From Gorsachius magnificus (taxonomy: Eukaryota; Chordata; Aves; Pelecaniformes; Ardeidae), in assembly GCA_034008185.1 (NCBI GenBank), contig CM067086.1:1550001-1614000 (forward strand): a DNA stretch of 64,000 nucleotides, read 5' to 3'. Position numbers and translations under genes: made by a program. Of this stretch, positions 1-11,100 are shown in pieces (position 1 is the stretch's first letter; each line of letters starts with the position of its first letter). The notes beneath the pieces are model-generated. The model saw nothing but the letters and a program-made list of their open reading frames with translations, ran no database searches and had not been told where the DNA came from.

Positions 1-3000
1 CTTCTAACTATTCGTAGAATTGGTTGAAAATAACCAAGTCCTGAAGCTTTGAGAGAAAAATGATTCTTTAAGAAACAAACCAGAAAAGGAAGGCAGTGAA
101 AAAAACTTATTTGAAAGGTGACAAAATATATTTGAAAGGTGAAATTCTTGGAATTCCAATCAGCTCTACAGAAAGGTTTAGGTCAGTGCTTCTCAGAGGG
201 TACAAGAAACAATACAGAAGTGCAGACAAAAAAAAAGCACGTGACATTATTACCTTAATTTTGGCAAGGACAGGTTAACTTTTATACCCTATCCAAGTCT
301 TTTTTTTTTCTCTGACAAAAGCAAAAGTGACCAACTCTGATGCCATGCTAATTAACCTTCACTAACTGACTTTTCCAAATGAATTTTTGCTGGCTCTGTT
401 CAATGTTGAAGGGTTAGAAAAGCAAGAAAAAGACCTGAGGTTTTCTACAACCAACTTGGTATGATTAAGGGAAGTTGCAAGTTTATGATGTGGGCCTTTT
501 GAAAGGCTGTGTTCTCTTTTCACATGCTTTGCTATGAAAAGGACTGAAAATCCAATCTACTTGCGGTTCGATCCTCTTAGTCTGCGACATCATGCTAGAG
601 CAGGGACGCTGGTTCCCTTCCCAAGCCACATAGCATCTTGCTGTGGTCTCATCCCCTTCACCACAGAGCCGGGATGAATCTTCTGAGCTAGGAAGAGTCA
701 TCTTCTGTAGGGGTAGGCAACTGCATCATGTAAGCTTTTTCATAGACTGACTGCAGTTCTGCTTTACGGGGTGGGCACCTCCCTTCATGAAGGCTCTGAT
801 CTGGATAATAAAAATTCTGTATCTAAGTTAGTTAAATTCCTCCAGTACAGGAGGCCAGAATCAGGATATTTCCTGTTATTTACACCAGAGGTATTTGGTC
901 CTTTATTCTTTCAGGGAGGAATCCTCTGATGCTGAAGGTCTGACCTGGGCTGCCTGCACATTTTAGGTCTTCCCAGTGGCACTTGATTCGACAACTCCAC
1001 TGCAGAAAGCTATGAAGCCTGTGAAGTCTTCTGGGCCAGAGGATGTGGTACCACCCGTGTACTTCAGGATTTATGCTCTGTGGGTTATGAAGAAGCCAGG
1101 AGAGGGCAACGTCAGCAGTGTCTGCCTAGTACTGTGTATTAAACATTGCTCTGTTTGCAGCCCATAATTTGTCCCTAAGCGCTTGTCCTGCAGTGACTGG
1201 TTTTTGTCTATTATTCTTTCTAAAACCTCTCCTGTCTTCATTTAATTGGAGATTTGTTCTCTCCTGAATTTTATCTATTTGAAGTATTGCTTAATCATTA
1301 ATGTGAAGTTATTTTTTTAAGTGGCATTAAGAGGCAAAGAGCACAAAATAAGATGTCTTGGCTGCCATGGTGAACATGTGGCAAAAATGAGAGGGTACTT
1401 AATCTAGGTTCATCAAACTGAAGGTAGCTGTAGAGAAAGTTGATGATCTTGAGCTAGGTTATCTTGAAGTGAGCAGCCCATATGATGATGCAAGGTGCTG
1501 CTGAGGGTACTGCAATTTAATGGAGACATTGGCCTGGAGCACGCCCCATGTCCTGTTCATCTGGACTTGGCTGGCTCTGTCTGACACCATTTTTCTGTCT
1601 TTTACTGCATCTTGCTGTGGTTAGCTCAGATCACATTATCTTGATTGATTGGCCCCGGGGAGTTTAATCTGTTGAGCAAAGGGGTTTTATGATGGCTTTT
1701 TCCTCTTCTCTTTCAGATCACAAGTCCAGCCCTGTGACCTGCTTTCCTTTTTAATGTCCAAATTGCTAGGCTGTCTGCTCATGCTAGATCTTCAACTGCT
1801 ACAAACTATGTGGCTCAGATGGTTTCTGGAGAGCTGATTAATTGCTTGTCCTTTACTGCTTCTCTGGCTGCTGCACCGTATTCCCTTTCCTCTCCCTACT
1901 TTTTTCCCAGGCAACTCTGCAGACGTGGCCTTTCCACAGCTAGGCAGAAACCCTGCCCTGAGGCAGATTTTGGGTAGCGCCACCCAAAAGATACAGGCAG
2001 TGTTCAGCCACTGAGCACCTAAGGGGAATGCAGAGACTGTGTGGCACAGCAGGGAATTACAAAGTTTTCATCTGCCCTAATCTCTAAGGCTTGAGGGTCT
2101 GAGTCTGCGAGATGCTGAGTGCTCTTGTCTGCCACAGGAGCTCAGCAGATGAGAGAGAAAACCACAGCTGGAAAGTCCCTCTTGTGCTTGCTCTTCCATG
2201 TCAGTAAGTCACTGCATGGCCATGAGCTCTGCTCAGGATTGAAGCCTGCCCGCTGGTCAGGTGTGATGTGTTCTGGCTGCACAAGAGATGCTGACACAGC
2301 ATGAGCATGCACTACACTTGGCTGCAGCTAGTGCTTCTGCAGTCCTCCAGTTATCGCAGCACCAAAAATATAGGCACAGGAGAGATGTTCTCAGGCACTC
2401 AAGAGCTGGCTCTCAGCTGAAGTTGGTGACCCGCATTTCTGCTGGCCTTGAAGAATCACCTCATGTGCAGGGTGTGCTGCAGCTCACTCTCATCCTCAAT
2501 TTGCGGCAGGATCGAGGACTCAGGCGACTGCAAGGATTTTTCCATTTGAATGGGCTACTTAGGTGTTACCATTTGGTAAAGTAATACAAGACTGCTGGGC
2601 CTTGAAAATTCACATCTTGCTCCACTAACTGTGCCAGTAAGCTGACCAGCTTTCCAAACGTGGGGCTTTGGCTCTACCCTGTGCTATAGTTCTGCTCCCT
2701 GCTTTGTAAAGTTCTGATGTGCAGTACCTGGGGACTCATGCTCTCTGCTCCTTGATGCTATGCTCCTAAAATCAAATAGTGTTTTTTTTTTCTGAAAAAT
2801 ATAACTTGGGTTAAATAGGATTTGGACCAATGTGTTAATCTTGCTCCTATTTCTCTTCCAGTTGCTCCCAGCTTGAAATTCACAGACTGTTCCATTCTTT
2901 TTTTTCATTTCTCATAATGCAAAGCCCTGGTGCAGCATACCAAGAATAAAGTTACAGGTTCTTTCTGTCTGTGCATGACAGTGCCACAGTACCAAAACAC

Positions 3001-4221
3001 CCAGCAGGATGAGAGGAATCTTTAATCATCTCTGCAACAGTAAAGACCTGCATTGTATCCCTGGTTTTGCCACAGCAGCTTCAGTCAGTCAAGTTTCTGG
3101 GGCAGCCTGATAGGAACAAGGGTGCCATACAGTTTTGTCATGTTAAAAACAAACAGGTGAATAATTTGGCTTTACTAAGTTTTGAGCAGCCCTTCTTAAA
3201 CCTGGTGCCTTTTCCCAAGTCACTGGTTAGGACCCTTTCAATTGGAATCTTTAAAAGGTGCAATCTCAGCTCCCCAGTGAAGAACCAACTCTCTTCTAGT
3301 GGTAGGTGCAGGTTGTTTACAAATGTGTGGAGAGACTAATATTGTAGAAAGGGAACTTGAGGGTCAGATTACAGGGGATTTATTTTTTTTTTTTTCTCTT
3401 TTGGTTTGCTTGGATTCTGTTACTTTTCCAGGGACTGATCCAAAGCCCTTGGAAGTCAGATGGAAAGCTCAAACACTGGTAGCGGGGAAATGCCTGCTGC
3501 TACCTTGGAAGCCACAGGCATCTTTCCAACGACATTGCTGCGTTTTGAGTCAGCCCCTGAACGTGTTTTCCAATTAATAGTAATTTTCAGAGTGACACCT
3601 TGATTTCTTCCCTGTACGAACAGACCTGCTTGTCACTTACACATATTTACCTGTGTTCAACATACAGGTTTGGAGTTTATTTTTTTTTTTGCTTTCAGAA
3701 ACAATATGCTGCTAGACACATTTCCTGGAGGGAAATGGACACCTACCTACACACAAAGCTATACAGCTAATTTATACCTTGTTGAATTTATAATCTTGTC
3801 TATGCTTCTATGGACACTTTGTATGGGCTGCAGCTCAAATCCTAAAATAGTCAAGAATTTTTCCTTTCCCATATAGTATTCTATTTACTTTGACTTAAAA
3901 AGAAAAAAGCGTATAAATGCAATAATGCAGGTAGACTAGAAATACTAGATTGAAAATTAAAGTAGTTTAGCTTGTCCCATTGTGACTGACAGTGTTGTAT
4001 GACACCCAACGCTGTACCCTAACATTTTCCAGGCTTTCTACGTAGCTGAATCTAGTATTAGCTTTGAAAACCCATTGTATGAGTGGTGGGTGGATGGGTT
4101 GGAAACGTGTGCTCTCTATGCACTGTATGTTACTCACATCAGAAGCTGTATGGCCACTCCATATGCTGTGAAACTGTAAATGATTCCCAATACACCTGTA
4201 ACTCTTACCAGGATTGTGAGA

Positions 4222-4262
4222 AATAAACTATATATAGACATATATATACACACATAGATATA
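4222..4262. repeat. TA/CA-rich low-complexity tract
   Basis: An AATAAA hexamer at 4222 runs into alternating TA and CA dinucleotides. This is simple-sequence DNA with no coding potential. Confidence 0.6.
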
Positions 4263-7253
4263 TTGTATAATTCCTCATGTGAGCATCTTTGTGTATGTGG
4301 GGGTGTGAGAGAAAATGGCTGTTTTCCCTCTCACTCCTTACTCATGTCTGTGTTTCCTGCAAGCTCCATGTATGCTAGGATTAGTGATCCCGGTGAGGAC
4401 TGTAAGAAAAGGCAGCCCCTGCCCCAGATAAGCTCTAGCCTGCCCAAAAAAAGCAGGCAAAGGAAGATTAGTGTTAGTCCCGTGTAGGAACTAAGGTGTA
4501 GAACAATTAAAGACTTATCCAGAGCCACAGAGGAAACCCTTTCTGATCTCAGTGATCCCCTGTCCTGCAGGTTGGTCTCCAGGATTTGCCGCACAGTTGC
4601 GTGCTCTGACTGCTCCCCTGCCAAAGTAAGGTGCACTCCGATTTGCTTGGTTTTGAGTTGGCCCAGGAGCATCCATTCTCACAAGCAAAGCATCCCCCGA
4701 GCACCTGTCTGGTGACTGGGAGGTCCCTGCGCACCGGCGTGAGCCAGGGATTCCTTCTGACGCGTCAGAGGGGAGGAGGGTTTCGGCAGTGCACGTCGCT
4801 GCAAACAGTTGCTGTCACGTTACAAGCAGGGCCTCTGCAGAAATCTGCAGGCTTTTGGAAATGAATCTCTTAAGAACTGGGAAGACAAATATTGTAAGTC
4901 TCTTGGGGGTCAGGAAACGGGGCAGCTTCCAGTTGCCAAAGCCTTAATTATCTGAGGTTTTTTGGTGCAGGAACACAGCTGAGGACTCAAGTTTTAGCTT
5001 GTCTGAATATTTGTAAGAGCAGGAGAGCAAATAAATTCTTCTTTTGCCAAGTCTGAATCTGAGAAGCTGGGGTGGGTGGATGCCTGGCCCTCCGCGCTGC
5101 CCCCAGGGTGTGTGAAACAGCACATACCTCGGGCCAGCCAGGTACGGATGAGCTGTCTGGGCAGAGCTGGCAACCTGTCCCGGCCACCTGGGCTGTGAGA
5201 GAGCCTGGCTTCCGAGGAGCTTGAGGCTCTTCTTCAGTTCCTAGGCTGGTGAAAGGTACCTTCTCCCAGCGAAAGCCTGGCCCACCTCCTCTTAACAGAA
5301 GAGGGTGTGCAGCCATGGCTGGGAAGGTGGCGGGGATGGTTTGACAACAGGCGATGCTGCGACTTGGAAGGCTTCCCTGTAATTTGGCATCAGTGGAGGC
5401 ACCCGCAGAAGCTGTCCTCCTCGGCCTGCGGTGGAACAGTACTACTCGCTTGATGGAGAGGAAGGAGAATGGGCTGATGAATCTTCCCATTCTGTCTCCT
5501 TCAAACAAAAAAGTGTCTTTCCCTTCTCACTGCCAAGGAAGGCAGTGGCACAGACACATCGGTCTGGTTGTGGTGCCAACTGAGAGCGCAGAGCTAGCAT
5601 CAGCTCAGTGCCTTCAAACCCTGGTTTGGGTATCTTCCAGCTGCCTGTTCTCTGTTTCATCTACTTCTTTCCCTCCACATATTTATAGAAATCTAAAAAG
5701 TCTGAAAAGCAGAGGCTATGTTTACAATTATCCTAAACTATGCATGGCTTTTCCCTGCTCCCTTCTACTCTGGCCATCATTTAGCCACAGAAAATGATGC
5801 AGTGCCAAATCACTGCATTTTGAAAGAGAAGCACAGCAGTTCCATTTTACCGGGCGGGATTTGAAGAGGAAGCACTCAGGCTGACTTAACATAACTGTAA
5901 CATCCAGGCTCTACCAAATCCAACACTCTGCGTGAAGTAGCAAATAATTTATATTGTGAGTCTGCCACAGCGCTAGTTACTGCTCGCACTTGCTAACCTC
6001 CCAAATTAAGCAGCGAGGGGCTGCGAAGCGTATCTAGGGCTGCTGGAAGGGAATTTGACAGAAGACCATCTGCAAAACTGAGCTCTGGTAAAACGTAGGC
6101 ATTGGCACCTACTGAGCAGGGGAAGATCAAATGTTAAGACATTGCTGTATAACTTAATCTCCCAGCAGCTGGGATGCTCTCACGTGCATTTTTTTCTATG
6201 CCCTCCGCTCAAATTGTTGTCAAGTCCTCTAACGCTTTATATTTTGGGCAGTATAGGGAGGGTGGGAAGAGCTGATGGAGCAGGAATTGCGACAGCAGTT
6301 TGCTTTCTGCTCTTGGATATAGAAAAAGAGCACTGGATTCACAAGCAAGGAATAAGGGACATAAATGTGACGCTCCATGCTATAAAGGCTTAGGCTGCTG
6401 GAGTGGCACTAAGTCCCCCTCACAGAAGCTGAACTGAATCGTGAAAGTACGCTTTGAGTTTGGGTTTTGTTTTTTTTTTTTTTTGAATCATTTTCTGGTA
6501 GCTAAGCTGGAGCAAAGAGAGAGGAACATCCAGGTATCTCCGCAGTTAACCAGCCTATGGTTTCAGGACCCACTTTTGGCAACAAAAGGTGACTGACAGA
6601 CAGATGATTGAAGAAACAGACAAGCAGACAGCCTGATGGCATAAGCTGCATTTCCTTTAGGAAGCCAGACTGGAAATTAGGTCCTTTCAAATAAATAAAC
6701 AAAAATAATGGCAGAATTGTACTGTCTTCATTTTTCGTCTATCATTTTACAATGGCATTTTCTCTTTGTAATACACTACCACAATCAAGAGACAAACCTG
6801 TTAACACAGAGATGAAAAATACAAATCCAGAAACTGAACAAGATTTACAAAAATTGCTTTTCCTTGTAAGCCACAGAGCCAAAAGCAATGGCACCTGCAA
6901 TAAACGAACGTTTCTCTTGGAGAATAATCATTGAAGATTAAAAGTGTACACAAAGAATGCAGTCTGGACCAGATATGAGGGACGGGAAGGATGGTTTCAG
7001 GGAGGTTTGGATGACTTTATTTAGCTTGCAATTCTGATGCTCATTCCAGCAGCTCTGGGAAATCACCCATGTCTTCATCCATGTATTTTAGCCATCCTTT
7101 TTTTTCAGCAAACCACTCTGACAGATCCGTGTGCATCTTGTACCATCCCATATAATGTAATCAGTTGTGGCTTCTTCAGGGATGTGAAGGAGCAGGATGG
7201 ACGTCTGTCCCTCCACAACATCCCTGGGGTTACTCATCCCCGAGGGTGAGAGT

Positions 7254-7349
7254 TATCAAGAGCAAAACCTGGTATCAAGAGCAAAACCTGAGTGATCACT
7301 TAAAATAACTTAAAACCAGCTTGAGCCAGTAACAGCTTAAGCCAGTAAC
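7254..7349. repeat. Two adjacent short tandem duplications
   Basis: An 18-base unit at 7254-7271 recurs exactly at 7273-7290. About 30 bases on, a 16-base unit at 7318-7333 recurs at 7334-7349 with one difference. Both look like replication-slippage duplications. I see no coding role. Confidence 0.75.
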
Positions 7350-8067
7350 TTAAAAACAACTTGGGCTCATCAAAGGAGTTTTGTTCTTCCTTATCTCGTG
7401 TCAGAAACACATCATTAGCACAATAAACCATGATCCATGGTGGCTTGGGCTTCCTGGGAAGGCTTCTGGTGTTTGGTCGCCTGAGGAGGGACTTTGTCTG
7501 GTCAGAGCAACGAGGTTTGAATCCCAGCACTGCAGCTGGATGTGGCTGCTCAGCTGGGCATTGAAAATTAGCTGACATTTTGACATTTATGCCTGCTTTT
7601 TCATTTCCAGTCTGCAGCACGGGGTTCCCCTTCTCCGAGGTGGGGTGGTCCCTGTAATAAGCTTTCAGTGATTCAGTCCTACCGGGTATCAGTATCAGTT
7701 TGATGGGGGGGGAAGGAGGGGAGATATCAAAACCCAATAGAAAACTTTGATGAGGAAAACAGTCGTATGCCAGTACTGAGCTTGAGGGCTGCTTAAGGGC
7801 ACCAATACGCTGACTATGAAGGGGAAATAAAGCACGGCGGCCGCTGCACGGTAGCGGGGGGGAGGCAGATGGGACGTGCCGCCAGGTGATCCGCATGATC
7901 CGCCGTGGTGCCCCCGAGGGGTTAAAAGGCACCGCGGCCCCCCCCGTCCCCTCATGGCCGCCATCGCCGCCCCGCCCCGCCCCGCCACTCCCCTCAGCGT
8001 TCCCCCTCAGGCGCCGCCTTGCTCGCCCAACCGCCGGCGGCGCGCGCGTCCCCCGCACTCCCCGCAC

Positions 8068-8079
8068 TGCGCATGCGCG
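8068..8079. promoter_or_regulatory. NRF1-type palindromic site in GATD1 promoter
   Basis: The sequence TGCGCATGCGCG matches the palindromic NRF1 consensus (YGCGCAYGCGCR) and lies 62-73 bases before the chosen start codon. NRF1 sites at this distance are typical of CpG-island promoters of housekeeping genes. The match is seen directly. Binding is inferred. Confidence 0.6.
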
Positions 8080-8140
8080 GCGCGGCCGCATGAGGAGACG
8101 AGCGCCGCCGCCGCCGCCCGCCTCGGCCGCGCCCCGCGCC

Positions 8141-8198
8141 ATGTCGGACCGGCTCGGCAAACCCACCTGCCTCATCGTCGCCAGCGCCGCCGCCGGGG
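8141..8198 (+). CDS. GATD1: GATD1 coding exon 1
   Basis: This exon encodes the first 19 residues ([19 protein letters not shown]) plus one base. It ends at a strong donor, GTGAGA, at 8199. The first beta strand of the Rossmann-like fold (CLIVAS) is here. Confidence 0.93.
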
Positions 8199-11100
8199 GT
8201 GAGACGCTCTCGGGGGGGGAAGCCCCGTCCCGCCGGGCCACGCTTCTCCCTTCGGCGTGCGGGCTCCTCCGGCCTGCGGGTCCCTTGCGGGCCCCACCCC
8301 GGGGTGCAGCGGCCGCGCTCTATGGCCGGTCCCCTGCGTGCGGGGGGACTTGGCACGCTCGTCGGTGGTGTGCCCCGCCCTTTGCACGCGCCGCCGTGCT
8401 GCGCTCGTGTCGCCCCACACCGGCCTCCCCATCTGCAGGCACCGTCCTGTCACGCGTGTGCCTGCACCGCGGCTTGCACCCAGCTGTGCCGTGCATTTGC
8501 AGGCGTGCACCTCAGCTGTGTGCGTGCCTAAGTCACTGCAGCTGGGCTGCGCAGTCGCGCATGCATGCTTTTTTGCTCAGCTTTTGGTCTGTACGCATGC
8601 TGCTCCTGCTTGTGAAACCTTGCGGTCCCCCTCTGTGTGCAGCTGGGCTGTTGAATTCCTGCTGGTTTTCCCCTCTGCACATACCTGCTCCTGAGCACGC
8701 ATGCAGCTGAGCTGTGCTTGCATGTATACCTGGAGAAAGCCAAATTCCCTTCACTTCTGCCTGCCTTCCCTCTGCCCTCCCTGTAATCCCCCAACCCAGA
8801 CAAACAGAATACCTTCATCATTTATTTCTTAATGCACAGCTCACATACAATGAAGGCTGTGCATTCCCTACATCTTGAAATAACTCTCCGAAATTGAGAG
8901 CTCTTAAGAGGAGCAAAAAACCGACTCGTGTGCTTTGTTAGGGAAAATGTGTGGCTGGGATTAAAATATACCTGTTTCTTTAAATTGTTGTGCTCTGTTT
9001 TTTCAGGTGTGTCAGCCCAGTCCTTCCTTCACTGCTTTACACTGACTAGCTCTGCTTTTAACCTGCAAGTCGCAACTCCTGGAGTAAGTAAAAATGGGGA
9101 GTTACTGTGATTTCAGTCTGAAACCAATTGTTATCTCAGTTGACAAGAGGGGATTATACTAAATCTGTTCTGAGAGGTGTTTTATTGGCTTTACAGATTA
9201 GGGGACTCTTTTTAGTTTGATTTTCTTCATACTGAACTGAATGCATGCTTCCTGTATCATGCTTCTGAACTTCTCTGTCCCCTATCTGTTACCCAAAAAG
9301 AGTGGAGGGAGAACTATTAGAAGAACTACTGCAGTGGGAAAAATGGAAAACTTCAGGTTTTTGAGAGCTAAAATCTCTCAAAATACCACATAGTTATCTT
9401 TCAAGAAATGTATTAGATGTCTGCACAGTGATCCTAACCAGTCTCTGAACCGTGTTTTCCCTAGGGGAAGTCAATTGATTTTGTGGATGTGAGTGAGAGC
9501 AACATGCGCTGGATACAGGACTTCCGTATGAAATCATATGCGAACCCTGCCAAGTTGGAGTCGATCGATGGTAATGGCTTTACTGTTGGCCCTCCATTCA
9601 TCAGGGAAACAGATGTTTCTTGGTGTTAGGCCTTTAGGGAAGAAGTGCACAGAAAAGGCATAAAACTCGTGTTTTAAGAGGAAGCCCTGGCAACTACAGT
9701 TGTTTTCTTATTTATCTTGAATTGGTAATTTTCTCTTTTATATATACACACACATGATATATATTCTTTCATATATATACACACACTATATTGTTGTTTA
9801 TTAAAAAATAAATATTTTACTAAAGTAGAAGCTAGCAGACTTTGTGGTTTTAAGCTTTGCCTGGGTAAGGATGTCTCATTAAAAGTGTGTGTTCTTTGCC
9901 CTAAAAGGGACCTTTTTCTCTACTCCATATAGATCTGTTTGTTTCTTTAGTTTTTGACTTATGCAGTTTTTGACTGTCTTACGTGGTATTGTCTTAATTT
10001 TGTCGAATCTGAAATGGGTTTATGATCAGGCTTTTTTGTATATTGCTTGTATTAGAATTAGTTTATCCTTTCCTCTTCACTAGGTGCTAGATACCATGCG
10101 TTGCTGATTCCGAACTGTCCCGGGGCTATAACTGACCTTGCGAACAGTGGGTACCTGGCTAAGATATTGCAGCACTTCAGCACCGAGAACAGTAGGTGAA
10201 CATCATTAGATGTTTTGTTAAATAAAATAGTATTACTGCACTGTTCTTGTAAGACTGTACCTTCTTGAGAATGTTTACATAGTTGGGAGAGCATTCAGAA
10301 CTGGAAAGAACGGCTTTAGAGAAATGTGTCTTACATTAAAAAGTATCCTTTTTATGTAAATGTGTATTAAAAAAAACCCATAGCTTTTCAATGCTTGTGT
10401 CAGAAGAGGGTTCTCTGCCTTAGTGATACAGAAATGGCACTTTCCAAGTCAGTAAGGCTCAAGGTTCAGAGCCGCATGTGGAATGTACCAGGATTATCAT
10501 TAAGGCTGTAGTTAATCAAGACTTGTGTGTGCTTCTTGTTTAGTGTTTGAGGAAAAACCTTACAGTCTAAGATTATAAATGGCGCAGTATAGTTTTATTG
10601 GAGGAAGGCATATGCTATAACATGAATCTCATTAACACTCATCTGTGTTTTGGCTATTTGAAGATGCTTACAACTACTCAAATATGCTTTGATTTTTCTC
10701 TAGAGCCTATCTGTGCGATTGGACATGGGGTTGCAGCTTTGTGTTGTGCCACCAATGAGGATAAATCCTGGGTATTTCAGGGATACAGCCTGACGGGGGT
10801 AGGTTGATCTTTCACCTGACTTTTGCTGTTTGGGGGCTTTTTTGCTGTGCGGGAGCCTGTGATTTCAGGTGCTGGTGTTTCTGGTCTTATCCTAGAACTT
10901 CCTGCAAACATAAATCATCAGTTTGGTACCCTTGGTTTACTGTGCAAGGGGGCCCAACACTGAGTGCTTGAAGGGATTGTCTCACTTAGCTGTCATGTGG
11001 AGAGTGCTTTCCTTCTGATTGTTCAGTAAACCTTAACCTGAATCAAAATGCTGGAAATGATTGCTGCAGCTCTTTGGATTCATAGCTGAGGGCTTTTAAG

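Larger units (their letters stand above)
1..7842. other. Intergenic, no gene recognised
   Basis: I see no exon with family similarity and no convincing splice-flanked frame in this stretch. It holds poly-T tracts (about 3380-3395 and 6470-6484), a TA/CA-rich tract near 4225-4262, AATAAA hexamers at 2945 and 4222, and a small tandem-duplication cluster at 7254-7349. In mammals the next genes on this side of GATD1 are CEND1 and SLC25A22. I searched the given translations for CEND1-like sequence and found none. The hexamers could mark the 3'UTR of a plus-strand gene whose coding part lies before base 1, but that is only a possibility. Confidence 0.6.
7843..8400. promoter_or_regulatory. CpG island at the GATD1 5' end
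   Basis: GC content and CpG frequency rise sharply here compared with both flanks, and the island covers GATD1 exon 1 and the start of intron 1. There is no obvious TATA box just upstream of the start codon. This is the usual picture for a broadly expressed gene with a dispersed start site. Borders are by eye. Confidence 0.8.

Noticed and set aside
7300..8241. 313-codon minus-strand open frame over the GATD1 island
   Set aside because: It has low-complexity Gly/Arg/Ala composition at its start from the CpG island, no family similarity, and lies antisense to GATD1 exon 1.
10190..10201. Alternative GATD1 exon 4 donor at 10196
   Set aside because: Using GTGAAC adds four bases and shifts the frame before the conserved PICAIGHG block.
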